Below are positions 52,525-60,652 of a stretch of DNA of 64,000 nt, piece after piece. The DNA is from Dinoroseobacter sp049801095 (GTDB lineage Bacteria; Pseudomonadota; Alphaproteobacteria; Rhodobacterales; Rhodobacteraceae). The DNA is taken from the NCBI RefSeq assembly GCF_049801095.1, contig NZ_JBNAGH010000003.1, positions 372,001 to 436,000 on the forward strand, read 5' to 3'. Each line of letters starts with the position of its first letter. Positions within the stretch are counted from its first letter, which is position 1. The notes beneath the pieces are model-generated. The model was not told the origin of the DNA and searched no databases. It saw only the letters and a list, made by a program, of their open reading frames with translations. The translations under genes and the position numbers were made by a program.

Positions 52525-53526
52525 TCAGCGCAGCCAGAGCTTGTTGCGTTTGAGCGTGTTGCGGATGGTCTGCTCTTTCGGAGGCAGATCCGCCCGATCA
52601 AAGAGCGCCCGCGCCTTGGCGCCCTTGCCCTGATAGATCATCCGTTTCGCGGCCTCAGAGCCCTTGAGAAGCTTCTTGATCCGGTTCGGGGCGGTCACTC
52701 TTTCCAACACCTCGACGACCTCATCGGCCTCACGCGCATAGAGCAGCGGCAGCACCCGGTAGTGACAGCTGATCCGCCCATCGAGCAGCCCCGGCGGCAC
52801 CGCGTCCCGCCCCCCGCCGAGCCCGTGGATCACGAGCGGCAGCGCGATCTGGTCTAGCCATGGCTCCAGCGGCTGACAGATCAGCTCGGGCGGCGGGTCG
52901 TCCCAGATGCTGCGCGCGATCTCCAGGAACCGGCGGTGAAACACCTGCGGGCAGCCACCAAAGAACCAGCCCGCATTGAAATAGAGGTAGCGCTCCCAAT
53001 ACTCGTCCGGGTGGGTTTGATCGAGGGAGCTCTCGAAATCGAGCCCGAACCGGTCATAGAGCGCCTTCCAGGTCTGGGTATAACCCGGCCCATAAAGCTC
53101 GATCACCGGCCATGTCCCGGTCCGGCGCATGGAGGCCCCGGGACGGCTGTCCTCGAAGGGCACCTCGGAAAGGGGCCCGAGAAAGAGCGTGTCCGTATCG
53201 AAGAAGACGAAGGGCCGGTCGCGGTCGAGCACCTTGAGCGCTTCGATCTTGTTGCCATGGGGGTAGCGCGCGCCGAACGCCTCGGAGGCGAAGGGCCGGA
53301 TCTCGGCCCCATACTCGGTGCCCAGAAAGCTGCGAATCTCGGACGGCGCCGTCGGATCGGTCTCGCCCCAAAGCGGCCCGGGCTGCGGCTCGGCAAAGAT
53401 CAGGCGCCCGTCGTAATCCGGATTGGCCGCCCGGAACGACGCCGCAAAGATCAGCGCCTCATAAGCCAAGCGCCCGCCCTGCAACACGGCGAGCACATCA
53501 CGGCCCGGGGGCGCCTCTGCCCTCAT
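52525..53526 (-). CDS. Glycosyltransferase-like protein
   Basis: Cytoplasmic protein of 333 residues that I cannot place in a named family. The central VFFDTDTLFLGPLSEVPF holds a DxD-type motif (Asp-Thr-Asp) preceded by hydrophobic residues, as in GT-A fold nucleotide-sugar transferases (GT8-like). FNAGWFFGG downstream resembles the acceptor-side motif in such enzymes. No signal peptide or membrane segment. The C-terminus is basic (KEQTIRNTLKRNKLWLR). It lies alone between tRNA-Gly and a small exported protein. A polysaccharide or lipid-modifying role is inference. Confidence 0.6.
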   Translation of the reverse strand: MRAEAPPGRDVLAVLQGGRLAYEALIFAASFRAANPDYDGRLIFAEPQPGPLWGETDPTAPSEIRSFLGTEYGAEIRPFASEAFGARYPHGNKIEALKVLDRDRPFVFFDTDTLFLGPLSEVPFEDSRPGASMRRTGTWPVIELYGPGYTQTWKALYDRFGLDFESSLDQTHPDEYWERYLYFNAGWFFGGCPQVFHRRFLEIARSIWDDPPPELICQPLEPWLDQIALPLVIHGLGGGRDAVPPGLLDGRISCHYRVLPLLYAREADEVVEVLERVTAPNRIKKLLKGSEAAKRMIYQGKGAKARALFDRADLPPKEQTIRNTLKRNKLWLR

Positions 53527-53662
53527 GGACGCTGCATCAGGCGCATCCGCGCGCGAAGAATGGAAGGAAGTCGGTCATCTCTGGGCCTGCCCGGTTTTTT
53601 GCAGTATGCCGGGATCAAGCTGCGGGACAACCCGTTCCCGCCCAGAGAATTCGGAGTGACTC

Positions 53663-54076
53663 ATGCCGCGTCCCCTGCTGCTCTGCCTTGGTCTCCTGGC
53701 GGCGACGCCAGCCATGGCCACCGGTTTCACCACAGCCGCCGAGGTCAAGCCGATCCTCATGGCCACACAGTCGAGCTGGGTCGCGGTGCGCAAGTTCAAC
53801 GGGCAGGACCTGCTCTATTTCACCCAGATCGAGAGCTGGCGCTGCGGTGTCCAGCAGATCGCCTTCAAGGTCAACGGCGACCCCGAGCAACTCTTCAAGT
53901 TCATGGAACCCTGCTATGAGGGCACGCCCGCGCCGAACGCCTTCAAGCTCGACAGTCACTTGCCTTACGTGGCCTTCCCGCTCGACAGCCTGACCAGCGT
54001 CGAAGTGACCGTGACTTTTGGGGATGGCTCGACCCAGACCGCCAATTTCGAGCGGAGCCAGATCGAGCTGCAATAA
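53663..54076 (+). CDS. Small exported hypothetical protein
   Basis: Protein of 137 residues with a clear Sec signal (PRPLLLCLGLLAATPAMA, cleavage near residue 19-20). The mature part is about 118 residues with two cysteines (WRCGVQQIAF and EPCYEG) that could form a disulfide, and alternating hydrophobic strands suggesting a beta-sandwich. I do not recognise the family. It ends 5 bases from the end of the convergent reductive dehalogenase gene. Confidence 0.7.
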   Translation: MPRPLLLCLGLLAATPAMATGFTTAAEVKPILMATQSSWVAVRKFNGQDLLYFTQIESWRCGVQQIAFKVNGDPEQLFKFMEPCYEGTPAPNAFKLDSHLPYVAFPLDSLTSVEVTVTFGDGSTQTANFERSQIELQ

Positions 54077-54081
54077 GCGGC

Positions 54082-57000
54082 TCAGAGGTCGACCTCGATC
54101 ACCCCGTCTTTCTCGGCGGCGCGGGACTGGCACAGGATAACCGCGTCTTTCCGCTGGGCCTTGGACAGCACGTAGTCTCGGTGCTCCACCTCGCCGGAGA
54201 CCAGCCCGCATTTGCACACCCCGCAGATCCCGTCCGAACATTTCACGTCGATCTTGATCCCGGCTTCGGTCAGCACATCCGTGGCGGTCTTGTCTGCGGG
54301 GATCTGGAATTCCCGCCCGGACCGCGTGAGGCGCAGGGTAAAGGGGTGGTTCTCATACTCCGGCACCTCGGGCACGGAGAAGAACTCCAGATGCCGCGCC
54401 TCCTCCGGCACACCCTGCCGCTCGGCGGCCTCCATCACGGAGGACATGTAGCGCTCGGGCCCGCAAGTATAGACATGCGCCCCCTCCGGATGGCCCGCAA
54501 AGAGCGCGTCGAGATCCGCGCGCGTGCCCTCATCCGAGATATGCAGATGCAGCTTCTCGGCCCAGGGCATCGCCGCAAGATCGTCGAGGAACCCGGCAGC
54601 CGCGCGTGTACTCACCGAGTAGTGCAGCGCGAAGTCCCGGCCCAGCGCGTGGAGCCGGTGCGCCATCGCGATCATCGGCGTCACCCCGATCCCGCCGCCC
54701 ATGAGATAGGACATGGGCGCCTCCTCGGTCAGGGGGAAGTGATTGATCGGGCGCGAGATGAAGACCCGCCGCCCCTCGGCAAAGATCCGGTGCATCAGCT
54801 TAGAGCCTCCGCGCCCGCCCTCCTCGCGCAACACGCCGATCTGGTATTTGGAGCGATCCGCCGGGTCCCCGGACATGGAGTATTGGCGCAGAAACTCCGG
54901 CGCGACCACGATGTCCAGATGCGCGCCTGCGGTCCACTCCGGCAGATCCCCACCGGAAGGCAGACGGAACTCGTATTTCGTCACCTCGGGCGTCATGACC
55001 TCGGCCTTGGTCACCACGACCTGGAGGACCGGGCTCTCCCCGGCATCCGCGCGCCGGTGGATCACGCTGTCATCGCCCTTGGCCAGTCGGTCGCGATACT
55101 CCTCGGCGGTGATCATCGCCTGATAGGCCTCGATCCCGGCCTCACGATCCATGGGGAACGGGTATGGGTAGGGATGCGGCGCAAGGGGCGCGGGATAGAC
55201 CGCCAGCGTCTGATCCTCATAGCGCAGGTCAAGGTCCCGCTGCAGGTCGCGCGCATTGACCGGGTGGCGCGTGGGCCGGTATCCGCCATCCTCGAAAAGC
55301 TCCAGATCCCACCACCATTTCTTGACCGGATTGAGCCCGCCATTGCCCACCGCATCATCGAGCTTTGCCAGCACCGGCGCGGCCTTGGGGAGGTTCATCG
55401 CCGCCCAGCGGAAGGGTTTTTCGGCAAAGAGCCCCTCAAGGTTCCACGGACAGGTCTTCATGCAGCGCCCGCACATGGCCCCGCCAAGGGTCGTGATACG
55501 GTAGCTCGCGCATTTCTGGCTGTCGGATTTCCAGATTTCATAGCCGTTGAACATCAGCTTTGGCCCGGCGGTGATCGCCCCGGACGGGCATTCGCGGGCG
55601 CATTTATTGCAGGCCTCGCAAAAGCTCTGCAGCCCGAAATTGATCGGATTGTCATGGGCCAGCGGCAGGTCCGTCGTCACCACCCCGGATTTCAGCCGCG
55701 GCCCGAGGAACGGGTTCAGGATTACCTCGCCGATCCGGCTCACCTCGCCCAGCCCTGAAAGCAGCAGGAGCGGCGGCTGCAACACCTCGCCATCGAGCAC
55801 CGTATGCGCCTTGGCCGAATAGCCCAGATTGCGGATCTGCTTGGCAATCACCCCGCCCAGCAGCGAAAACCGCAGATAGGCCCGCATGGACTGCGCGACC
55901 GAGATCCAGTCATCGCCGGAGGCGCCCTCCATGGTCTCATAGCCCTGATCGATGATCATGCTGATCGCCTGATCATGGGGCGGGTTCAGCACCTCGCCCC
56001 GCGCGTCATGGGAATACCAGGTCCAGTCCGGGCAAGCGCTGATGCCCACCGCATCCACGCCGAGGAAATAGCTCGCCGCCTTGATCGCATCCGCATGGGT
56101 CTGCGGGTCCGGGGCGGCACGATCCGCCTCCGATACGCCGTCCTGCAAAAGAACAAAAGCCCCGAGCATCCGCCGCTGCGCCATGGACGGGGCCGCCTTG
56201 CGGGCGTAGTAGCCTCCCTTCGCCCCCTCCTGCAGGGGCTTGCCCATATCCCCAAACTGGGCGCGGGCAAACATATCCGTCCGCTTCGGCACCCGCGCCA
56301 CATTGGGCGCGTCGATATAGGTGGTCGGGGTCTCGACCCGCTTCAGCGTCTCGAACGGGTGCGGACCATCGCGGAAGTCGCGGGACTTGAACGGATCACC
56401 ATTCAGGGCCGATTTGGCCGAGGCCGTGCCCAACCACCAGGCCGGCCCCTTGGTCCGCATCCAAGGCTGCGTGGCGGCGAGTGGCGCATCCGGGGCGAGC
56501 TCCATCGTCGTGGTCAACACCGCCACCCCGAACCGCGTCCCGAGATAGGGGTTCGTGAGCACGCCATTCTCGATCGTCGCGAGCCCCGCAGCCACGGTCA
56601 GCTTGTTCAGCGACACATCCGTCGAGGTTGCCGTATGCGCCTTGGCATCCCAGCCCAGCAGCCGGATGTAATTGGCCAGCACCACCGCCGTCTCGGAGGC
56701 GCGCAGGCAGGCGCGGTGGGCCTGAGCGTCGGTGATCCATTCCGCCCCCGGTTCATCCGGGCGCGGATCGCGCGGCATCTCGTAAAGAAACACCATGGCA
56801 TGGGTGTGATCCACGATGGTGGAGGGCGGCGCCTCCATGCTCTCCTTGAGATCGGCCATAATCATGTCGATGCCCGAGGCCAGCGTCTTGGTCTGCCGCG
56901 TGCGCAGCTCATGAGCGAGCCTGTCGATATCCGGGTTCCGGCGCGGCTGCGCCAGCAGAGCCTCAGGCGGCAGCGCGCAGGCCCCGACCATGGATGCGTC

Positions 57001-57285
57001 TGAGAAATAGCCAAAGGCCTTCAGATGGTTGACCCGCTCCACCAGGTCGCTCGGACACTCCGCCCGCGCCTTGTTCACCAGCCCGTCGCGGATCGCATCC
57101 ATCATCGCCTGATACTCGCCCATAGCGTTGACGATCGAGGCCGGCGCCTCAGGCCGCGCAAAGCTGAGCGGGATGTCGTCGGGCACGTGCGACAGATCCG
57201 GCATGGCGCCGCGCGCGAGCCGCTCCAAAGGATAGGGACCGAGATGCACGGGCCGCGTCGCGTCAGAGAAAAACCGGATGCTCAC
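54082..57285 (-). CDS. Self-sufficient reductive dehalogenase fused to FMN/[2Fe-2S] reductase
   Basis: Protein of 1067 residues combining a cobalamin-dependent reductive dehalogenase (about 1-700) with a phthalate dioxygenase reductase-type module (about 735-1067). The start is a GTG at 57285 (MSIRFFSDATRPVHLGPYPL) with GAGG upstream; the homologous part begins there, well before the first ATG. There is no Tat signal, so it is cytoplasmic and catabolic rather than respiratory. [4Fe-4S] cysteines: Cys556-559-562-566 (CEACNKCARECP) and Cys592/605-608-612 (CGRCMKTCP). Tyr424 (WTWYSHD) is at the place of the catalytic Tyr of NpRdhA. The reductase has RQYSMS (flavin), GGGIGVTPM (NAD(P)) and CSDGICGVC with Cys1052 for [2Fe-2S]. 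Residues about 200-270 repeat 480-545, an internal duplication. Halogenated substrate unknown. Confidence 0.88.
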   Translation of the reverse strand: MSIRFFSDATRPVHLGPYPLERLARGAMPDLSHVPDDIPLSFARPEAPASIVNAMGEYQAMMDAIRDGLVNKARAECPSDLVERVNHLKAFGYFSDASMVGACALPPEALLAQPRRNPDIDRLAHELRTRQTKTLASGIDMIMADLKESMEAPPSTIVDHTHAMVFLYEMPRDPRPDEPGAEWITDAQAHRACLRASETAVVLANYIRLLGWDAKAHTATSTDVSLNKLTVAAGLATIENGVLTNPYLGTRFGVAVLTTTMELAPDAPLAATQPWMRTKGPAWWLGTASAKSALNGDPFKSRDFRDGPHPFETLKRVETPTTYIDAPNVARVPKRTDMFARAQFGDMGKPLQEGAKGGYYARKAAPSMAQRRMLGAFVLLQDGVSEADRAAPDPQTHADAIKAASYFLGVDAVGISACPDWTWYSHDARGEVLNPPHDQAISMIIDQGYETMEGASGDDWISVAQSMRAYLRFSLLGGVIAKQIRNLGYSAKAHTVLDGEVLQPPLLLLSGLGEVSRIGEVILNPFLGPRLKSGVVTTDLPLAHDNPINFGLQSFCEACNKCARECPSGAITAGPKLMFNGYEIWKSDSQKCASYRITTLGGAMCGRCMKTCPWNLEGLFAEKPFRWAAMNLPKAAPVLAKLDDAVGNGGLNPVKKWWWDLELFEDGGYRPTRHPVNARDLQRDLDLRYEDQTLAVYPAPLAPHPYPYPFPMDREAGIEAYQAMITAEEYRDRLAKGDDSVIHRRADAGESPVLQVVVTKAEVMTPEVTKYEFRLPSGGDLPEWTAGAHLDIVVAPEFLRQYSMSGDPADRSKYQIGVLREEGGRGGSKLMHRIFAEGRRVFISRPINHFPLTEEAPMSYLMGGGIGVTPMIAMAHRLHALGRDFALHYSVSTRAAAGFLDDLAAMPWAEKLHLHISDEGTRADLDALFAGHPEGAHVYTCGPERYMSSVMEAAERQGVPEEARHLEFFSVPEVPEYENHPFTLRLTRSGREFQIPADKTATDVLTEAGIKIDVKCSDGICGVCKCGLVSGEVEHRDYVLSKAQRKDAVILCQSRAAEKDGVIEVDL

Positions 57286-57482
57286 CGGCAACCTCGGAGG
57301 GTGCCTTGACTTGTCCTCGACATCACAGCCCCTCCCCGGCGCGTTCTCGGATAAGGATATGCTAAGCCGCGCGAGAACCACCGCAAGGCATAATCCAAGC
57401 TCCGTCCCGGACGAGCCATCACAATCCCCAAGACCCCGTAGGGATCCGGCGGCGCAAACTGCGCCTGGCAATGGAGGAAAAG
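57286..57482. other. Spacer between tRNA-Tyr and the dehalogenase gene
   Basis: 197 bases. Read on the minus strand from the tRNA, it contains a GGCGCA-GTT-TGCGCC hairpin without a T-run and a TTGCGG-N16-TAGCAT element that could be a weak promoter for the dehalogenase gene. The gene may also be read through from the tRNA. No ORF is supported. Confidence 0.35.
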
Positions 57483-57566
57483 TGGTGGGCGACCCTGGAA
57501 TCGAACCAGGCGTGCGTCTCCGCGAGGGAGTTACAGTCCCCTGCCACACCTTGCGGCCTGTCGCCC
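57483..57566 (-). tRNA. tRNA-Tyr (anticodon GTA)
   Basis: Class II tRNA of 84 bases on the minus strand: acceptor GGGCGAC/GTCGCCC, anticodon loop CTGTAAC with GTA, a long variable arm (CGCGGAGACGCACG region), T arm CTGG-TTCGATT-CCAG and an encoded ACCA end. Confidence 0.95.
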
Positions 57567-57739
57567 AACGGATGCGTGATTACGCGGGCCGGGCTGGGGC
57601 GTCAACACCAAAACTCGCGCTGCGCGACGGGAATTTAGCCGCGTGCCACGGGCCCTTCCCGGCCCCAGCCTGACACGGCGTTGACCGGGCGCGGCCCCTC
57701 GGCTATCCCCGCGCCTTGATCCGCGCGAAAGGACAGGCC

Positions 57740-58534
57740 ATGGCCGGTAAGAAGCCCACATGGGTGATCGACAAGGAACGCGCAAAGCGCGCCGCGGCGG
57801 CGCAGACCTTGTGGCTTTTCGGGCTGCATGCGGTGCGCGATGCCCTGCAAAACCCGGCGCGCAGCCGGGTGCGGCTGGTGGTCACGCGGAACGCGGCCGA
57901 CAAGCTCGCCGATGCCATTGCCGCCTCGGGCATGGAGCCCGAAATCGCCGATCCGCGCAAATTTCCCGTCCCTCTCGATCCCGGCTCCGTGCATCAGGGC
58001 GCCGCACTTGAGGTCAAACCCCTGAGCTGGGGGCCCGTGGCGGAGGTCTGCCTCGGTGGGCCGACGGATAGCCCCCCTCTCGTGGTGCTGCTCGACCGGG
58101 TGACGGACCCCCATAATGTCGGCGCGGTTTTGCGCTCGGCTGAGGTGTTCGGCGCGGCGGCCGTCATCGCCACGGCCCGCTCGGCAGCACCCGAGACCGG
58201 GGCCTTGGCCAAGACCGCCTCGGGCGCGCTGGAACGGCAGCCCTATCTGCGCGTCCGCAACCTCGCCGACACGATGGAAGAACTCCGCGCCATGGGGTTC
58301 GACCTGCTCGGCCTCGATGGCGAGGCTGAGGAGAGCCTGGACACCGCCCTCGCAACCCGCCGCGACCGCCCGCTGGCGCTGGTCATGGGCGCCGAAGGGC
58401 CTGGCCTGCGCGACAAGACCAAGGCGACCTGCGATCTGCTGGTGAAGATCCCATTTGCCCGCGCCTTCGGCTCGCTCAACGTCTCGAATGCCGCGGCGGT
58501 CGCGCTCTATGCCTGTCGGACACCCCAGGGCTAG
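57740..58534 (+). CDS. rlmB: 23S rRNA 2'-O-methyltransferase RlmB (TrmH family)
   Basis: SPOUT methyltransferase of 264 residues. An N-terminal substrate-binding domain (LWLFGLHAVRDALQNPARS) precedes the SPOUT core with its three motifs: LDRVTDPHNVGAVLRSAEVFGA, LALVMGAEGPGLR and GSLNVSNAAAVALYA, which form the knotted SAM site. The GLHAV start resembles RlmB, which modifies G2251 of 23S rRNA; another TrmH-family guanosine methyltransferase is possible. Start at the ATG at 57740 with AAAGGACA upstream; an ATG at 57716 is also in frame. Confidence 0.88.
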   Translation: MAGKKPTWVIDKERAKRAAAAQTLWLFGLHAVRDALQNPARSRVRLVVTRNAADKLADAIAASGMEPEIADPRKFPVPLDPGSVHQGAALEVKPLSWGPVAEVCLGGPTDSPPLVVLLDRVTDPHNVGAVLRSAEVFGAAAVIATARSAAPETGALAKTASGALERQPYLRVRNLADTMEELRAMGFDLLGLDGEAEESLDTALATRRDRPLALVMGAEGPGLRDKTKATCDLLVKIPFARAFGSLNVSNAAAVALYACRTPQG

Positions 58535-58602
58535 CGCCCGGCGCAGCGCGCGGATGACAAGCCCGCACCTCGCGCCTATCTAGGGGACAGAGAGGTACCG
58601 CC

Positions 58603-58956
58603 ATGGCCGAATACACCAAAGTCGCCACCTGTTCCTATTGCTCCGCGCGCACCATGCTCGTGCCCTCGGCCCGGGACGGGCATGAGCTGGCCTGCGGATC
58701 CTGCGGGGCGCCTCTGCACGAGATGAAGTGGCTGAAGGTCCCTCCCCAGCCCGGCAAGAAACCCAAGGGCAAAGGCAAGCGCCGCAAGGAGACGGGCTAT
58801 ATCCCCGGCGTCCACGGCCCTGAAACAGGAGCCGGGTTTCGCGGCGCCTCCGAGCGCGCCGCCCATGCTCAGCCGCGCCGGAAGAAGCGCAAGAAACCCT
58901 TGTGGAAGAAGGCCTTGGGCGAAGCGGTCGACCTCATCGAAGACATCTTCGACTGA
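58603..58956 (+). CDS. Small zinc-ribbon-like hypothetical protein
   Basis: Protein of 117 residues. The N-terminus has two CxxC pairs (CSYC near residues 10-13 and CGSC near 32-35), typical of a zinc ribbon. The middle is highly basic (PGKKPKGKGKRRKE, then PRRKKRKKP) and the C-terminus an acidic amphipathic helix (LGEAVDLIEDIFD). I do not recognise a named family. Nucleic-acid binding is plausible but inferred. AGGTACCGCC precedes the ATG. Confidence 0.7.
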   Translation: MAEYTKVATCSYCSARTMLVPSARDGHELACGSCGAPLHEMKWLKVPPQPGKKPKGKGKRRKETGYIPGVHGPETGAGFRGASERAAHAQPRRKKRKKPLWKKALGEAVDLIEDIFD

Positions 58957-59044
58957 CATCTCTCTCACAAGCACGTCACTTTTCTTGTCGGTTTTGACGT
59001 CAACTGCCACCTCCTGAGCAGATCAACGCTTCAGGAGACCCCTC

Positions 59045-59500
59045 ATGATTTCACGTCGCACTTTCCTGGTCGGCACCGGCGCTCTGGCCGCTGCTGCACC
59101 CTTCGCCGCCCCCGCCCTTGCCGCCGAGCCCGCCATCTACGCCAAGCGTGGTCTGGCCATTCGCGGCTATGACCCCGTCGCCTATTTCGAGGACGGCAAG
59201 CCCGCAAAGGGCAACGCGGCCTACGCCCATACCTGGAACGGAGCCGAGTGGCGCTTTGATTCCGATGCGCACCGCGCCTCCTTTGCCGCCAACCCCGAGG
59301 CTTACGCCCCGCAATATGGCGGCTACTGCGCCTGGGCCGTGGCCGAGGGCTACACCGCTTCGACCGACCCGGATGCCTGGAAGATCGTCGATGGCAAGCT
59401 CTACATGAACTTCTCCAAGCGCGTGCAGCGTCGCTGGGAAAAAGACATCCCCGGCAACATCACCCGCGCCAACGGCAACTGGCCGAAGGTTCTGGGCTAA
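59045..59500 (+). CDS. Exported YHS-domain protein
   Basis: Protein of 151 residues with an N-terminal twin-arginine-type signal (ISRRTFLVGTGALAAAAPFAAPALA, residues 2-26). The mature part is a YHS-like domain: AIRGYDPVAYFEDGKPAKG, FDSDAHRASFAANPEAYAPQYGGYCAWAV, the recurrent pattern of proteins that bind metals or metal cofactors. AGGAG lies 7 bases before the ATG. It is followed by a good terminator, so it is monocistronic. Confidence 0.85.
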   Translation: MISRRTFLVGTGALAAAAPFAAPALAAEPAIYAKRGLAIRGYDPVAYFEDGKPAKGNAAYAHTWNGAEWRFDSDAHRASFAANPEAYAPQYGGYCAWAVAEGYTASTDPDAWKIVDGKLYMNFSKRVQRRWEKDIPGNITRANGNWPKVLG

Positions 59501-59506
59501 GCCGCA

Positions 59507-59534
59507 GCCCTGCTGGTCCGCCGGCAGGGCGTTT
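59507..59534 (+). terminator. Terminator of the YHS gene
   Basis: GCCCTGCTGG, a TCCG loop and CCGGCAGGGC form a 10-bp stem (one T-G pair) followed by GTTTC, 6 bases after the stop codon. Confidence 0.65.
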
Positions 59535-59794
59535 CGGCCAATATCCGCGCGTCGCACCCGGGGATATGACAGGAGATCACAGAATCGTGATCTCCTCCTT
59601 TCAATCCAGAATACGGCCCCTACGTACTTCTCATAGAAGCCGGGCTCGGAACTCCTGTGCTTCACTTCACTGTCCCTCGTTCCGTTACTACACGCCCGGC
59701 CCTCTCGGCCCGGGCGTTTTTTTTGCCTGCACCCGCGCGCAGCAACGGCAGAAGAGACCTTCCGAGCCGCCGCCCGGGGCGCTAGGCTCTCTCC
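59535..59794 (+). other. Spacer with a 10-bp hairpin and a strong plus-strand terminator
   Basis: 260 bases with no supported coding frame. A perfect stem AGGAGATCAC/GTGATCTCCT (59571-59596) is followed about 100 bases later by a rho-independent terminator (59693-59724). Because the YHS gene already has its own terminator, the second one may end a small RNA transcribed from this spacer. No clear promoter was picked. Confidence 0.4.
59693..59724 (+). terminator. Rho-independent terminator with eight T
   Basis: CGCCCGG, a 10-base loop and CCGGGCG followed by TTTTTTTT. It is oriented on the plus strand and lies 71 bases before the CoA-binding protein gene, downstream of a region with no ORF. 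Confidence 0.75.
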
Positions 59795-60268
59795 ATGACT
59801 GAGACTCCAAGTGACGACCTGCTGCGCGAGATCCTGACCCGGACCAAGGTCGTGGCCTGCGTGGGCGTGTCCATGAATCCGGTACGCCCTTCCTACTACG
59901 TGGCCCGCTATCTCGGCCTACGCGGCAAGCGTGTGATCCCGGTTAATCCGGTCCATGCGGGCAAGACCTTGCTGGGCGAAACCATTCGCGCAGATCTATC
60001 GGAGATCACGGAGCCCGTGGATATGGTCGATGTCTTTCGCCGCCCGGAACACGTGCCCGCCATTGTCGACGAGGCCATGGAGCATCTGCCAAACCTGCGG
60101 ACAGTTTGGATGCAGATCGGCGTCACCCATGCGGAAGCCGCCGCCAAAGCCGAAGCCGCAGGGCTCACGGTGATCCAGAACCGTTGCCCCAAGATCGAGT
60201 ATCAGCGGCTCTATGGCGAGCTGCGCATGGGCGGGTTTGCCACCGGCGTGATCAGCTCCAAGCTCTGA
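59795..60268 (+). CDS. CoA-binding domain protein (YccU type)
   Basis: Protein of 157 residues made of a single Rossmann-like CoA-binding domain: VVACVGVSMNPVRPSYYVARYL at the start, KRVIPVNPVHAGKTLLGE, VDMVDVFRRPEHVP, and VIQNRCPKIEYQRL near the end. This is the stand-alone form related to succinyl-CoA synthetase alpha. The physiological role is unknown. Confidence 0.88.
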   Translation: MTETPSDDLLREILTRTKVVACVGVSMNPVRPSYYVARYLGLRGKRVIPVNPVHAGKTLLGETIRADLSEITEPVDMVDVFRRPEHVPAIVDEAMEHLPNLRTVWMQIGVTHAEAAAKAEAAGLTVIQNRCPKIEYQRLYGELRMGGFATGVISSKL

Positions 60269-60343
60269 CCCGCGCGGGCCCGCTTAAGTCTTCAAATGTC
60301 CTCGCCGAAGGCCCATGCCTGAAACTGGTCCCGAACGGACCGC

Positions 60344-60652
60344 TCAGCGCGAGGCTTTCTCCGCAATGCCCGAAATCCCCTGCCGCCGCGCCAACTCCGC
60401 CAGGACATCCTCCAACGCCACATCCCGGGCCGCCAGCATCACCAGCAGGTGATAGAGCACGTCCGCAGCCTCATAGGTCAGGTTCTCGCGGTCATCCTTG
60501 GCGGCGGCAATGATGGCCTCAATCGCCTCCTCGCCAAACTTCTCGGCGCATTTCTCCGGCCCCTTGGCCAGCAGTTTCGCAGTCCAGGAGCTTTCGGGGT
60601 CCGCCCCTTTGCGCGCGGCAATCACCGCTTCGAGATCCGCCAGAACGCTCAT
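60344..60652 (-). CDS. hisE: Phosphoribosyl-ATP pyrophosphatase HisE
   Basis: Protein of 102 residues hydrolysing phosphoribosyl-ATP to phosphoribosyl-AMP in histidine synthesis. It begins MSVLADLEAVIAARKGADPE; the EKFGEEAIEAIIAA and YEAADVLYHLLVML segments are the all-alpha NTP pyrophosphatase metal-binding helices. The ATG at 60652 overlaps the hisF stop (ATGA); the reading frame runs on upstream only as a shadow of hisF. Confidence 0.94.
   Translation of the reverse strand: MSVLADLEAVIAARKGADPESSWTAKLLAKGPEKCAEKFGEEAIEAIIAAAKDDRENLTYEAADVLYHLLVMLAARDVALEDVLAELARRQGISGIAEKASR

Noticed and set aside
52390..57566. Integrated element with attachment repeats at the tRNA genes
   Set aside because: No integrase, transposase or duplicated tRNA 3' end was seen between the two tRNA genes.
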